From the NCBI GenBank assembly GCA_035476575.1, contig DATILL010000034.1:1-18212 (forward strand): a stretch of 18,212 nt of DNA. Direction: 5' to 3'. The stretch comes from DATILL01 sp035476575 (lineage in GTDB: Bacteria > Actinomycetota > Actinomycetes > Mycobacteriales > JACQDL01). Positions 7,008 to 14,462 of this stretch are shown piece by piece (the stretch's first letter is position 1; each line of letters starts with the position of its first letter). Under the pieces are notes generated by a model, which had not been told where the DNA came from, searched no databases, and worked only from the letters and a program-made list of their open reading frames with translations. Made by a program: the position numbers and the translations under genes.

Positions 7008-7502
7008 TCAGCGGCGGCGCTGGCGGCGCATTCCGTCGACCTTGGCGACGAAGTCCCGAGGCCGCAGGACCGGCGTGCCACGCCACGGCGACATGCTGGT
7101 GAGGTCGACGTCGTCGGAGACGATCAGCAGCGCGCCCACCTCCGCGGCGAGGTCGAGGACTCGGTTGTCCTCCCAGTCGGGGCAGTCGGTCACGGCCGCG
7201 GGTGGGTCGACGAGGCCGCCGCCGCTGTGGGCTGCCACCCGGATCAGCACGGACAGGAATCGCTCGATGTGGTCCTGGTCCCAGTTGAGGCCCTTGTCGA
7301 GCACCCGGGCGGTGCTGTCGAGCAGGTGCGGGGAAAGCCAGAGAGCGAACCCAGCCGCGTCGACAATGACGCCGAGGCAGTCCGCGAACGGGTTGCCCCA
7401 GGTCGGCGGTGGCGACGGCCAGGACCGGTACGGGCTGTTGCCACCGGCCGCGGCACCGACCAGCACGTTCACGTCATAGACGAGCGAGACCGGATGCGTC
7501 AC
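7008..7502 (-). CDS. PIN-domain putative toxin (ribonuclease) of a toxin-antitoxin pair
   Basis: 164 residues from the GTG at 7502, which overlaps the stop of the upstream antitoxin gene by four bases (GTGA), a sign of translational coupling. PIN-type acidic residues are visible: VYDVNVLV with Asp10, DCPDWEDNRVLDLA with Asp109 and Asp112, and LIVSDDVDL with Asp130 and Asp131. Between them SPHLLDSTARVLDKGLNW matches the COG1569-like PIN proteins rather than classical short VapC. Residues 17-40 form a Gly/Pro-rich insertion (PYRSWPSPPPTWGNPF), unusual this near the first catalytic Asp. The protein ends in a very basic tail, RRQRRR. The expected activity is metal-dependent RNA cleavage, neutralised by the partner. 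Confidence 0.8.
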   Translation of the reverse strand: MTHPVSLVYDVNVLVGAAAGGNSPYRSWPSPPPTWGNPFADCLGVIVDAAGFALWLSPHLLDSTARVLDKGLNWDQDHIERFLSVLIRVAAHSGGGLVDPPAAVTDCPDWEDNRVLDLAAEVGALLIVSDDVDLTSMSPWRGTPVLRPRDFVAKVDGMRRQRRR

Positions 7503-7756
7503 TCCTTGCCCTTGAGGACCCGTCGGGTGATCGCCGCGATGTCATCCAGGCTGAGCTCCGCGGTCGCCAGCCTGCCCTGACCGAAGGCCTGCAGCTTACG
7601 CAGCTCCTCGGCCAGCTTCACTGACTTCATGACCTTCAGCGTGGCTCGCAGGTATGCGGACCGGTTGCCTTTGCCGAAGTACTCCACCAGCTCTTCGAGA
7701 TCAGCGCGATCTTCTTCGGCGACGGCGAAACCCCCGGTCGTCGTACTCACGGTCAT
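7499..7756 (-). CDS. Putative antitoxin with ribbon-helix-helix-like N-terminal region
   Basis: 85 residues from the ATG at 7756, preceded by GAGGGG; GTG codons at 7759 and 7777 in the same frame are alternatives. Residues 1-45 contain a short strand, then DLEELVEYFGKGNRSAYLRATLKVM. The RSAYLR turn-helix is typical of RHH antitoxins that bind their own promoter. The C-terminal half (LAEELRKLQAFGQGRLATAELSLDDIAAITRRVL) is helical and charged, as expected for a toxin-wrapping segment. Its gene lies directly upstream of the PIN gene with a four-base overlap, the usual order with the antitoxin first. No exact family is recognised. Confidence 0.72.
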   Translation of the reverse strand: MTVSTTTGGFAVAEEDRADLEELVEYFGKGNRSAYLRATLKVMKSVKLAEELRKLQAFGQGRLATAELSLDDIAAITRRVLKGKE

Positions 7757-7781
7757 CACCCCTCGGGGGGATAGCACGTCG

Positions 7782-7809
7782 CATGCAGTCCAGGTGCATC
7801 TCGCTGCAT
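7782..7809. promoter_or_regulatory. Helically phased TGCA motifs upstream of the antitoxin gene
   Basis: TGCA occurs at 7784-7787, 7795-7798 and 7805-7808, spaced 11 and 10 bases, so all lie on the same DNA face. They sit 28-52 bases before the antitoxin start. RHH antitoxins commonly bind spaced short palindromes to repress their operon. That this is such an operator is inference. Confidence 0.35.
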
Positions 7810-7820
7810 CCCCAGCCCCC

Positions 7821-7890
7821 TCCCGGCGATCATCGAGGTCATGGGGCTGTTGGAGATCAACTAGCCACAGCAGCTCGATGATCGCCGGGA
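7821..7890. terminator. Second copy of the palindromic intergenic repeat, downstream of fumC
   Basis: TCCCGGCGATCATCGAG (7821-7837) pairs exactly with 7874-7890. The inner part of the stem is mismatched, and the loop again contains TGTTGGAGATC. The GGGAGGTTGCCGG tail after the right arm is the same as in the copy at 6903-6974. It lies 79-148 bases past the fumC stop on the minus strand and upstream of the antitoxin gene, so it may end fumC transcription. Confidence 0.7.
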
Positions 7891-7968
7891 GGTTGCCGGG
7901 GGGAGGCGGCAGCGCCTGTCAGCGGGAGCCCGGATCTTGTGCGACAGCCTTGGCCTGGTCGCGTTCGA

Positions 7969-9408
7969 TCACCTCGCGGACCTGATCGGAGAAGGCCGGG
8001 CGCCGTCAGGTGTGACAGCCGTGGGTGGGCGGGTCATCGCGAGCACGTCGAGCGCGGCGTCGAGCTCGGCCGCGGTGAGCGTGCCGTTGGCCAGGTGGCC
8101 ACGCTCGACCACCACGGCCCGGATGGTCTTGCTCTCAGCCAGGGCCTGCTTGGCCACCTTGGTCGCCTCCTCGTAGCCGAGGTACCGGTTCAACGGGGTC
8201 ACGATCGACGGCGAGGACTCGGCGTACTCCCGGCAGCGTTCGACGTTCGCGCTGATCCCGGCCACACATCGGGTGGCGAAGACCCGGCAGGCGGCGGCCA
8301 GCAGCCGGATCGACTCCAGCACGGTCCGGCTGAGCAGCGGCAGCGTGACGTTCAGCTCGAACGACCCTGACGCGCCCGCGAACGCTGTCGCCGCGTCATG
8401 CCCGATTACCTGCGCGCAGACCATGACCAGGGCCTCGCAGAGCACCGGGTTGACCTTGCCCGGCATGATCGACGAGCCGGGCTGCAGGTCGGGCAGCGTG
8501 ATCTCGGCCAGCCCGGTGCGTGGCCCGGAGCCCATCCAGCGCACGTCGTTGGCGATCTTGGTCAGCCCAACCGCGATGGTGCGAAGCTGCCCGGAGGTCT
8601 CGACCAGCGCATCCCGCGCGCCCTGCGCCTCGAAGTGGTTGGTCGCCTCGGTCACCGGCAGGCCGGTCGAGCGGGCCAGCTCGGCGACCACCCGGGCGCC
8701 GAACCCGGCCGGCGTGTTGATACCGGTGCCCACCGCGGTGCCGCCCAGCGGCAGCTCGGCCAGCCGGGGCAGCGCCGACTCCAGCCGCCGTACGCCGTAG
8801 CGCACCTGCGCGGCGTACCCGCCGAACTCCTGGCCGAGCGTCACCGGCGTGGCGTCCATCAGGTGGGTACGGCCAGACTTGACGACGTCGGCGAGCTGCT
8901 CGGCCTTGGCCTCCAGCCGGTCGGCGAGCAGCTCCAACGCCGGGATCAGGTCGTGCGTCACCGCGCCCGTCGCGGCCAGGTGGATCGACGACGGGAACAC
9001 GTCGTTGGAGGACTGCGAGGCGTTGACATGGTCGTTCGGGTGCACGGCGCGGCCTAGCCGCTCGCTCGCCAGGGTGGCGATGACCTCGTTGGCGTTCATG
9101 TTGGACGAGGTGCCGGAGCCGGTCTGAAAGATGTCGACGGGGAACTCGGCGTCCCAGCGCCCGGCCGCCACCTCCTCGGCGGCCGCCGCGATGGCCTCGG
9201 CCAGGTCGGGCGGCAGCACCCCGAGCTCGGCGTTGACCCGCGCGGCGGCGGCCTTGATCTGGCCCAGCGCGGCGATGTGCGCGGGTTCCAGCCGCAGCCC
9301 GGAGATGGGGAAGTTCTCGATCGCGCGCTGGGTCTGCGCCCGCCACTTGGCGCTGGCCGGCACCCGCACCTCGCCCATCGAGTCGCGCTCGGTCCGGTAG
9401 TCGTTCAT
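7969..9408 (-). CDS. fumC: Class II fumarate hydratase (fumarase C)
   Basis: 479 residues from the ATG at 9408. The start is chosen because MNDYRTERDSMGEVRVPA matches the usual FumC beginning; the frame stays open to 9549 through a tandem repeat that would add a Gly/Thr/His-rich segment. The enzyme interconverts fumarate and malate in the TCA cycle as a soluble homotetramer. The signature loop GSSIMPGKVNP is at residues 311-321. The catalytic histidine region GRTHLMDATPV is at 179-189, and TGSGTSSNMNANEVI at 96-110 also contributes to the active site. The last 20 residues (RPPTAVTPDG...) look non-conserved, and another frame would read on to 7919 with a helical tail, so the 3' end may carry an indel. 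Confidence 0.96.
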   Translation of the reverse strand: MNDYRTERDSMGEVRVPASAKWRAQTQRAIENFPISGLRLEPAHIAALGQIKAAAARVNAELGVLPPDLAEAIAAAAEEVAAGRWDAEFPVDIFQTGSGTSSNMNANEVIATLASERLGRAVHPNDHVNASQSSNDVFPSSIHLAATGAVTHDLIPALELLADRLEAKAEQLADVVKSGRTHLMDATPVTLGQEFGGYAAQVRYGVRRLESALPRLAELPLGGTAVGTGINTPAGFGARVVAELARSTGLPVTEATNHFEAQGARDALVETSGQLRTIAVGLTKIANDVRWMGSGPRTGLAEITLPDLQPGSSIMPGKVNPVLCEALVMVCAQVIGHDAATAFAGASGSFELNVTLPLLSRTVLESIRLLAAACRVFATRCVAGISANVERCREYAESSPSIVTPLNRYLGYEEATKVAKQALAESKTIRAVVVERGHLANGTLTAAELDAALDVLAMTRPPTAVTPDGARPSPIRSAR

Positions 9409-9415
9409 GGCCCCC

Positions 9416-9475
9416 GTGCCCGCGTGTCCCGTGCCTGTATGCCCCGTGCCTGTATGCCCCGTGCCTGCGTGTCCT
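9416..9475. repeat. 15-bp tandem repeat, four units, immediately upstream of fumC
   Basis: The units at 9416-9430, 9431-9445, 9446-9460 and 9461-9475 follow GTGCCTGTATGCCCC. The middle two are identical, and the outer two share CGTGTCC in place of ATGCCC. The repeat ends seven bases before the fumC ATG. If translation began further upstream the repeat would encode a GHTGT series. Confidence 0.85.
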
Positions 9476-9582
9476 GCGCTCATCTCCCCAGTGTCCCAAC
9501 CCGCGTGGTAAACCGGTGCCCCGCATGCGGTATCAGAGTTTCCATACATGCCACCTATTTAAGTGACTAATCGGGGGAACAT

Positions 9583-10386
9583 ATGATGATCAAGCATTGC
9601 CGGGGCCCGCTCGCGGCTGGAGCTCTTCTCCTGGCCGTGGCCGGTTGCACATCGCATCCGGTCAGTGGAGGAGGCCAGGCTGGTCCGCTCGCCGTCGATG
9701 GCGGTACGAGCGGCCCGAGCGCGACCATCTCGGCTGCCGCGACACCCACCACGCCAGCCATCACGGCACCCACCGTGACACTCACTGCGGGACCTACCCC
9801 GCCAGCCGCGGCGGCGTCCGTGCCGACCGACCTGCCGCGGGGTTTCCTGCTGCACGAGAACGAGGCGACCGCAGATCCGCTGCGCGGTCAGAACGACCGC
9901 GACGGCTGGTCCCGCGGCGACAGCCGCGCCGCGCGATGGTACGTCCAGCCATGCCAGACCAGCGCCGACTACGCCTCGGACAGCGCGCGCACCGCCGCCC
10001 GCACCCTGCAGCACCTGACCCACGATGCGAGCAGCGTCGAGCAGCTCGTGGTCTACCGCGACGCGCGGGCCGCGGTCGCGGCGATGGCCGAGATGCGCCA
10101 GCGGCTACGCAGGTGCGCCTACGACACCAGGGGTCCGCAGACGCCCTTGCGGTACACGGTGCAACCCGTGGCCATCGGCGGTGAGGCGTTCCGGGCGCTG
10201 GGGACCACCGTTGCGGCGACGACCCAGGCAGAAAAGATGATCGTCGTCCGGAAGGGTGCGGCAATTGTCCTGTACGGTGCTTTCGGCGAGGTTGGCCCGG
10301 TCACGGCCGGCGGTACCGCCGACCTGGAGAAGGATGCCCGCCGAATGGACGGCCAGCTCTGCCGCTACACCGTCGCCGGCTGTTGA
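9583..10386 (+). CDS. Secreted lipoprotein with Cys-containing C-terminal domain (sensor-domain-like)
   Basis: 267 residues, with the ATG at 9583 after GGGGGAA. Residues 1-22 form a lipoprotein signal: basic start, hydrophobic core LAAGALLLAVAGC, and lipidated Cys22. Residues 23-82 are a Thr/Ala/Pro-rich linker. Residues 83-267 form a domain with Cys124, Cys178, Cys260 and Cys267, four Cys that could form two disulfides outside the membrane; the last residue is itself a Cys. The pattern (a Trp/Tyr-rich strand with CQTSADYAS, then MRQRLRRC, then a GGEAF strand) resembles extracellular sensor domains of the PknH type in actinobacterial lipoproteins, but no ligand is known. It is divergent from fumC and convergent with the ATP-grasp gene, 21 bases between stops. 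Confidence 0.82.
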   Translation: MMIKHCRGPLAAGALLLAVAGCTSHPVSGGGQAGPLAVDGGTSGPSATISAAATPTTPAITAPTVTLTAGPTPPAAAASVPTDLPRGFLLHENEATADPLRGQNDRDGWSRGDSRAARWYVQPCQTSADYASDSARTAARTLQHLTHDASSVEQLVVYRDARAAVAAMAEMRQRLRRCAYDTRGPQTPLRYTVQPVAIGGEAFRALGTTVAATTQAEKMIVVRKGAAIVLYGAFGEVGPVTAGGTADLEKDARRMDGQLCRYTVAGC

Positions 10387-10407
10387 CCTTATCTGTCCGT
10401 CACGGGG

Positions 10408-11718
10408 TCACCCGCCATCGCCGGAGACCTCGACACGAAGGGACGCCGCCGCGGCCGCGGTGATCGGCTCGATCGATCCGTCCAGGGGCGCGTCGACCAT
10501 CACTGACACCGCGCGCTCGTCGGAGTCAGTGATCGGCCCGAGGTGGTCGCCCACCCGGCGGTTGACCAGCACCCCACATGTCCGCGCGGGCTCGTTGGCC
10601 CCGACGGGGTCGAACCGCGGCCAGCGGCCGTCGTGCTGCATCCAGGTGATCGGCACGCCGCTGGGCGCTTTCACGTCGACCAGCCGGCCGAAAGGGTGCT
10701 GGACGTAATGATGCCTGGCCTGCCGCAACGGCACCGGGTAGCTGGCGGGCAGGCCCAATGCGATATCCAGCAGGACCGGCTCGACTGGTTGGCCGGTGGC
10801 CAGCTCGTACAGGATGGTGATTCCATCACCGGGCAGCCGGGCCGCGATCTCCATCAGCACCGCACGGCCGTCACAGACCCGAAACTCCGCATGGCTGATG
10901 CCGTCCCGGAAGTCGAGCGCCGCCAGCACTCCCTGGTTGGCCGAGATCAATGCCTGCGCGTCGCCGGGTGAGAGGCCCGTTGCCGGCACCGTGTGCTCCA
11001 GCTCCGCGAAGAAAGAGCTGGATGTCTCGGTCGTCACCTTTGCGGTGATGCTTTCCCAGAACACCCGGCCATCCTGGACCAGCGCCTCGACCGAGAACTC
11101 CGGACCCTCGACCCGTTCCTCCACCAGCAGCCATTCATCCGATGGGTAGGCAGCGGTTACCTCGGCCAGCTCCGCCGCCGACCTGACGAGCCGTACACCG
11201 GAGCTCGAGGTACGGCCGACCGGCTTCACCACGACCGGAAAGCGGTCCGCCCGCCCGGCCGCCGCGGCCTGATCGCCCGGCAGGACCAAGCGATGCACCG
11301 GGCTCCACTCCGCCAGGTAGGAACGCTGTAGGTGCTTGTTTCGGCATACCCGTGCGGCACGCAGGCCGGGGCCGGGCAGGCCGAGCAGGTCGGCGGCCAT
11401 CCCGGCTGGCTCGACGAAGATCTCGCCACACGAGAGAACACCTTGGATGTCATACCGCGTGCGCCATTCGGAGACCTGCGCGAGAATGGGCTCGACCGCT
11501 GGTTCGGGCCAGAAGAACGCCTCCGCGACGTGTGCGAAGGCATGTGCGGTATCCTGCCGGAGCTCGCTGAACTGTCGCGCTTTGGACTCGTCTCCCCAAC
11601 CTATCAGGAGCGGAGCAAGGCTACGGGAGCACGACTCGGTGATGATGGCGGCGTGCCGGATCATCATGGGAACCCTGCCGAACAGCAGCATCGCCGACGT
11701 TCGCGTCTCAGCCCTCAT
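10408..11718 (-). CDS. ATP-grasp ligase, amino-acid/dipeptide ligase-like
   Basis: 436 residues, with the ATG at 11718 after GGAAGGGA. The ATP-grasp core covers about residues 115-320. LGLPGPGLRAARVCRNK contains Lys128; FPVVVKPVGRTSSSGV is the nucleotide-binding strand and glycine/serine loop with Lys165; LLVEERVEGPEFSVEAL is the adenine-contact strand; and HAEFRVCDG...LMEIAAR holds the metal ligands Glu278 and Glu290. These enzymes activate a carboxylate as acyl phosphate and join it to an amine. The layout is closest to L-amino acid ligases (BacD/YwfE) and the carnosine-synthase-like group. It is divergent from an MFS exporter, as synthesis and efflux genes often are. The substrate is unknown. 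The N-terminal 110 residues and the 320-436 tail are the parts most likely to set specificity. Confidence 0.85.
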   Translation of the reverse strand: MRAETRTSAMLLFGRVPMMIRHAAIITESCSRSLAPLLIGWGDESKARQFSELRQDTAHAFAHVAEAFFWPEPAVEPILAQVSEWRTRYDIQGVLSCGEIFVEPAGMAADLLGLPGPGLRAARVCRNKHLQRSYLAEWSPVHRLVLPGDQAAAAGRADRFPVVVKPVGRTSSSGVRLVRSAAELAEVTAAYPSDEWLLVEERVEGPEFSVEALVQDGRVFWESITAKVTTETSSSFFAELEHTVPATGLSPGDAQALISANQGVLAALDFRDGISHAEFRVCDGRAVLMEIAARLPGDGITILYELATGQPVEPVLLDIALGLPASYPVPLRQARHHYVQHPFGRLVDVKAPSGVPITWMQHDGRWPRFDPVGANEPARTCGVLVNRRVGDHLGPITDSDERAVSVMVDAPLDGSIEPITAAAAASLRVEVSGDGG

Positions 11719-11829
11719 GATCCCTTCCGGCGGATCGACCTGGCCGTTCGCGCGCAGAAAGGTAGCATCTCGGCCAGGGTCCGTCTAGGGTCTGGCCGCG
11801 TCGCTGGTTCCACGGGAGGGTGGGCTCGA
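11719..11829. promoter_or_regulatory. Shared divergent control region with inverted repeat (ATP-grasp / MFS)
   Basis: CGGCCAG (11771-11777) and CTGGCCG (11792-11798) form a perfect 7-bp inverted repeat with a 14-base spacer. The spacer contains TAGGGT (11786-11791), a candidate -10 for the MFS gene. A repressor bound here would cover that promoter. No regulator gene lies beside it in the window. Confidence 0.45.
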
Positions 11830-13131
11830 ATGGTCAGCTCTGCGTCGAGGCGGGCGCCAGATCGCCGTACCCGACGCGGGCTGGCCGCATCCGCTGACGT
11901 CCGCCGTTTCGTCGTTGTTGGCCTTGTCGACGCACTTGGCTCCGGCCTGTTCCTGCCGGTGTCGGTGCTATATTTCACCCGCTCTGTCGGGCTCAGTGTG
12001 GTGTCAGTGGGGTTCGGCCTGTCGCTTGCCGGCCTGTTCGGCCTGCTGAGCACCGTGCCGGCCGGAACCCTGCTCGATCGGATCGGCCCCAAACGGGTGC
12101 TGCTCTGCTGCCAGATAGCCGGCGCGGTGGGATTTCTCGGGTTTATCGCCGCTCATTCGTACCCGTTGTTCCTGCTCACCGCATGCGTGGTCCGTGTTGG
12201 CGACCGCATCACCCGCCCGGCCCAGGTGGCGCTGGCCGCGCAGCTCGGTGGGGAGGAGCAGCGGGTCCGGCTCAGCGCGGTCAACCATTCGATGCGCAAC
12301 CTCGGCTACGGCCTAGGCGGCGTGCTGGCCACTATCGCGCTCAGCCAGGACACCAGGGCGGCATATCTGGCCCTCGTCGTCGGCAACGCGATCTCGTTCG
12401 GGCTGGCCGCGCTCGTGCTCGCCGGAGTGACGCCCGGTCATCGACCGGTCTCCACCGACCGGCCACCCGCCGGCTACCGGACCGTCGTAAGAGACCGGCG
12501 TTACGTCACCGTGGTGGTCTGCCATGCGGGCGTGACGCTGCTGTTCACCATGCTTACCGTCGGAATGCCGTTGTGGGTGGCGCGGACCGGTGCTCCGTTG
12601 GCGTTGACCGGGGCACTGTTCACCCTCAACACGCTGCTGGTCGTGCTGTTCCAGGTGCGGGTGAGCGCGATCGCGGCAACGCTCTCCGGCGCCGGGCGTT
12701 CGTACCTGCGAGCGGGCTGGCTGACCTGCGGCGCTGCTGTCGCGTTCGGCGGCGCGGCGCTGTTCTCCCCAGGGCCGGGCGCCAACCAGACGTCGCGGCA
12801 CATCGCTGTGGTCGCGGCGTTGGTTCTCGCCACGATGGTGCTCACCGCTGGTGAGCTGTTCAACTCGGCCGGGCAGTGGGGGCTGTCCGTGGGCTTGGCG
12901 CCGGAGCCCCTCCGGGGCCGGTATCTCGGCTTTTTCGCTGTTGGCTACGGCATTCAGGAGACGGTCGGACCGGTCCTGGTGACCTCGGTGCTGGCTGGCC
13001 TCGGCGCCCGGGGATGGCTCGTGCTCGGAGTCGTGCCGGTGATCGCCGGAATCGTCGCATGGCGGGTCGGCGTCACTGCCGAGAAGGACGAGCGAATGGC
13101 GGCGGCCGCCCGGCAGGAGGTCGCCCGGTAG
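11830..13131 (+). CDS. Major facilitator superfamily (MFS) transporter, putative exporter
   Basis: 433 residues from the ATG at 11830, after GGGAGGG nine bases upstream; the open frame runs further upstream but only as antisense of the ATP-grasp gene. About twelve hydrophobic helices are visible, in two halves split near residue 200 by a hydrophilic loop (TPGHRPVSTDRPPAGYRTVVRDRR). The loop between helices 2 and 3 reads GTLLDRIGPKRVLL, the MFS G-x3-D-R-x-G-x-[KR]-x-V/L signature. Position and divergent orientation suggest it exports the product of the ATP-grasp ligase. No drug-specific motif could be assigned. It converges on glpX with 65 bases between stops. Confidence 0.92.
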   Translation: MVSSASRRAPDRRTRRGLAASADVRRFVVVGLVDALGSGLFLPVSVLYFTRSVGLSVVSVGFGLSLAGLFGLLSTVPAGTLLDRIGPKRVLLCCQIAGAVGFLGFIAAHSYPLFLLTACVVRVGDRITRPAQVALAAQLGGEEQRVRLSAVNHSMRNLGYGLGGVLATIALSQDTRAAYLALVVGNAISFGLAALVLAGVTPGHRPVSTDRPPAGYRTVVRDRRYVTVVVCHAGVTLLFTMLTVGMPLWVARTGAPLALTGALFTLNTLLVVLFQVRVSAIAATLSGAGRSYLRAGWLTCGAAVAFGGAALFSPGPGANQTSRHIAVVAALVLATMVLTAGELFNSAGQWGLSVGLAPEPLRGRYLGFFAVGYGIQETVGPVLVTSVLAGLGARGWLVLGVVPVIAGIVAWRVGVTAEKDERMAAAARQEVAR

Positions 13132-13182
13132 GGGGCGGCCAGGCGGCCACTGCCATCCGTCATACCGACCGGGTCTCGGGCT

Positions 13183-13197
13183 GCCCGGATCTCGGGC
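13183..13197. terminator. Short hairpin between convergent MFS and glpX genes
   Basis: GCCCG (13183-13187) pairs with CGGGC (13193-13197) around GATCT. An alternative pairing uses CCGGG/CCCGG just upstream. It is weak and overlaps the last base of the glpX stop. It could serve both convergent genes. Confidence 0.3.
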
Positions 13198-14228
13198 TAA
13201 CGCAGCTCGGCGTGGTCGAAGTCGATGGCGCTGTAGGCCCGCAGCTTGGTCAGCGAGTGGTAGCTGTCGATCAGCCGGATGGTGCCACTCTTGGACCGCA
13301 TCACGATGGACTGCGTACGTACGCCGCCCGCGCGGTACCGCACCCCACGCAGCAGCTCGCCGTCCGTGATCCCGGTGGCACAGAAGAACACGTTGTCACC
13401 GGAGACCAGGTCGCGGGTGGTGAGCACCTGGCTGAGGTCCAGGCCGGCGTTCAGCGCCTTGGCCCGCTCCTCGTCGTTGCGGGGCCACAGCTTGCCCTGG
13501 ATCACCCCGCCCATGCAGGTCAGCGCGCAGGCCGCGATGATGCCCTCCGGCGTACCGCCGATGCCGAGCAGGAGGTCGATGCCGGTGCCCTCGCGGGCCG
13601 CCATGATCGCGCCGGCGACGTCGCCGTCGGTGATGAACTTGATCCGGGCGCCGGCGTCGCGCACCTCGGCCACCAGCGTCTCGTGCCGCGGCCGGTCCAG
13701 GATGCAGACCGTGACGTCCTCGACGGACGAGCCCTTGGCCTTGGCCACCCGCCGGACGTTCTCCCCGGCCGGCACGGTGATGTCCACCACGTCGGCGGCC
13801 TCCGGGCCGGTGGCCAGCTTCTCCATGTAGAACACGGCGGACGGGTCGTACATCGAGCCCCGCTCGGCCACGGCCAGCACCGACACGGCGTTCGGCATGC
13901 CCTTGGCCATCAGCGTCGTACCGTCGATCGGGTCGACGGCGACGTCACACTCCGGGCCCTCGCCGGAGCCGACGGCCTCGCCGTTGTAGAGCATCGGGGC
14001 GTCGTCCTTCTCGCCCTCCCCGATGACCACGACGCCCCTCATGGTGACGGTGCCGATCAGCGTGCGCATGGCGTCGACGGCCGCACCGTCGCCGCCGTTC
14101 TTCTCGCCCCGGCCGACCCAGCGGCCGGCGGCCATCGCGGCGGCCTCGGTGACTCGGACGAGCTCGAGTGCCAGGTTGCGGTCAGGTGCTTCCCTGTGAA
14201 CAGAAAGCTCTGGCGGTACGTCGGGCAT
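13197..14228 (-). CDS. glpX: Class II fructose-1,6-bisphosphatase
   Basis: 343 residues. The ATG at 14228 has AGGAGGT eight bases upstream, the clearest ribosome binding site in the window. It dephosphorylates fructose 1,6-bisphosphate, the committed gluconeogenic step, in the cytoplasm. GlpX motifs are visible: GRGEKNGGDGAAVDAMR with Asp47, VIGEGEKDDAPML with Glu71 and Glu73, and DPIDGTTLMAKGMPNA at 99-114 with the metal ligands Asp99 and Asp102. Further on, KFITDGDVAGAIMAA and LLGIGGTPEGIIAACAL form the substrate pocket. Length is normal. In mycobacteria it lies beside fumarase and a divergent DUF4245 gene; here a ligase/transporter pair and debris separate them. Confidence 0.97.
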   Translation of the reverse strand: MPDVPPELSVHREAPDRNLALELVRVTEAAAMAAGRWVGRGEKNGGDGAAVDAMRTLIGTVTMRGVVVIGEGEKDDAPMLYNGEAVGSGEGPECDVAVDPIDGTTLMAKGMPNAVSVLAVAERGSMYDPSAVFYMEKLATGPEAADVVDITVPAGENVRRVAKAKGSSVEDVTVCILDRPRHETLVAEVRDAGARIKFITDGDVAGAIMAAREGTGIDLLLGIGGTPEGIIAACALTCMGGVIQGKLWPRNDEERAKALNAGLDLSQVLTTRDLVSGDNVFFCATGITDGELLRGVRYRAGGVRTQSIVMRSKSGTIRLIDSYHSLTKLRAYSAIDFDHAELR

Positions 14229-14462
14229 TTCGGCGACCTCCTGAACGTCGTCAGCCGATCAATCCTCCCAGAGAGAGCTTCCCCATGGGCGGGTGAGGGC
14301 CCTTCGAGATTGGGCAGGGCTGCACGCCGGGACGACGACCGCGCAGCGGAGCCCAGGGACAAAAAATGGTTTACCCTGACTTTCTGACCGAATCTGCGAG
14401 TAGCTAGTGACGGTCGGCACGGCCCCGAATGACACGGCGGCCCGACAGGCCGCTGCCCGGTG
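14229..14462. other. Upstream region of glpX, no gene seen
   Basis: These 234 bases hold the glpX leader and probably its promoter. An AT-rich patch at 14360-14393, including a six-A run and TTTACC, is the least GC-rich part and lies about 130-165 bases before the start on the minus strand. No convincing reading frame or hairpin was found. Confidence 0.35.

Noticed and set aside
8396..9526. 376-codon minus frame within fumC
   Set aside because: Arg/Gly/Ala-rich out-of-frame shadow of FumC.
9409..9549. Extended FumC N terminus
   Set aside because: The extension is made of the tandem repeat and low-complexity sequence, and the family start fits the ATG at 9408. Kept only as a question in the findings.
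12876..14387. 503-codon + frame over the MFS tail and glpX
   Set aside because: Antisense to glpX, His/Gly/Asp-rich shadow.
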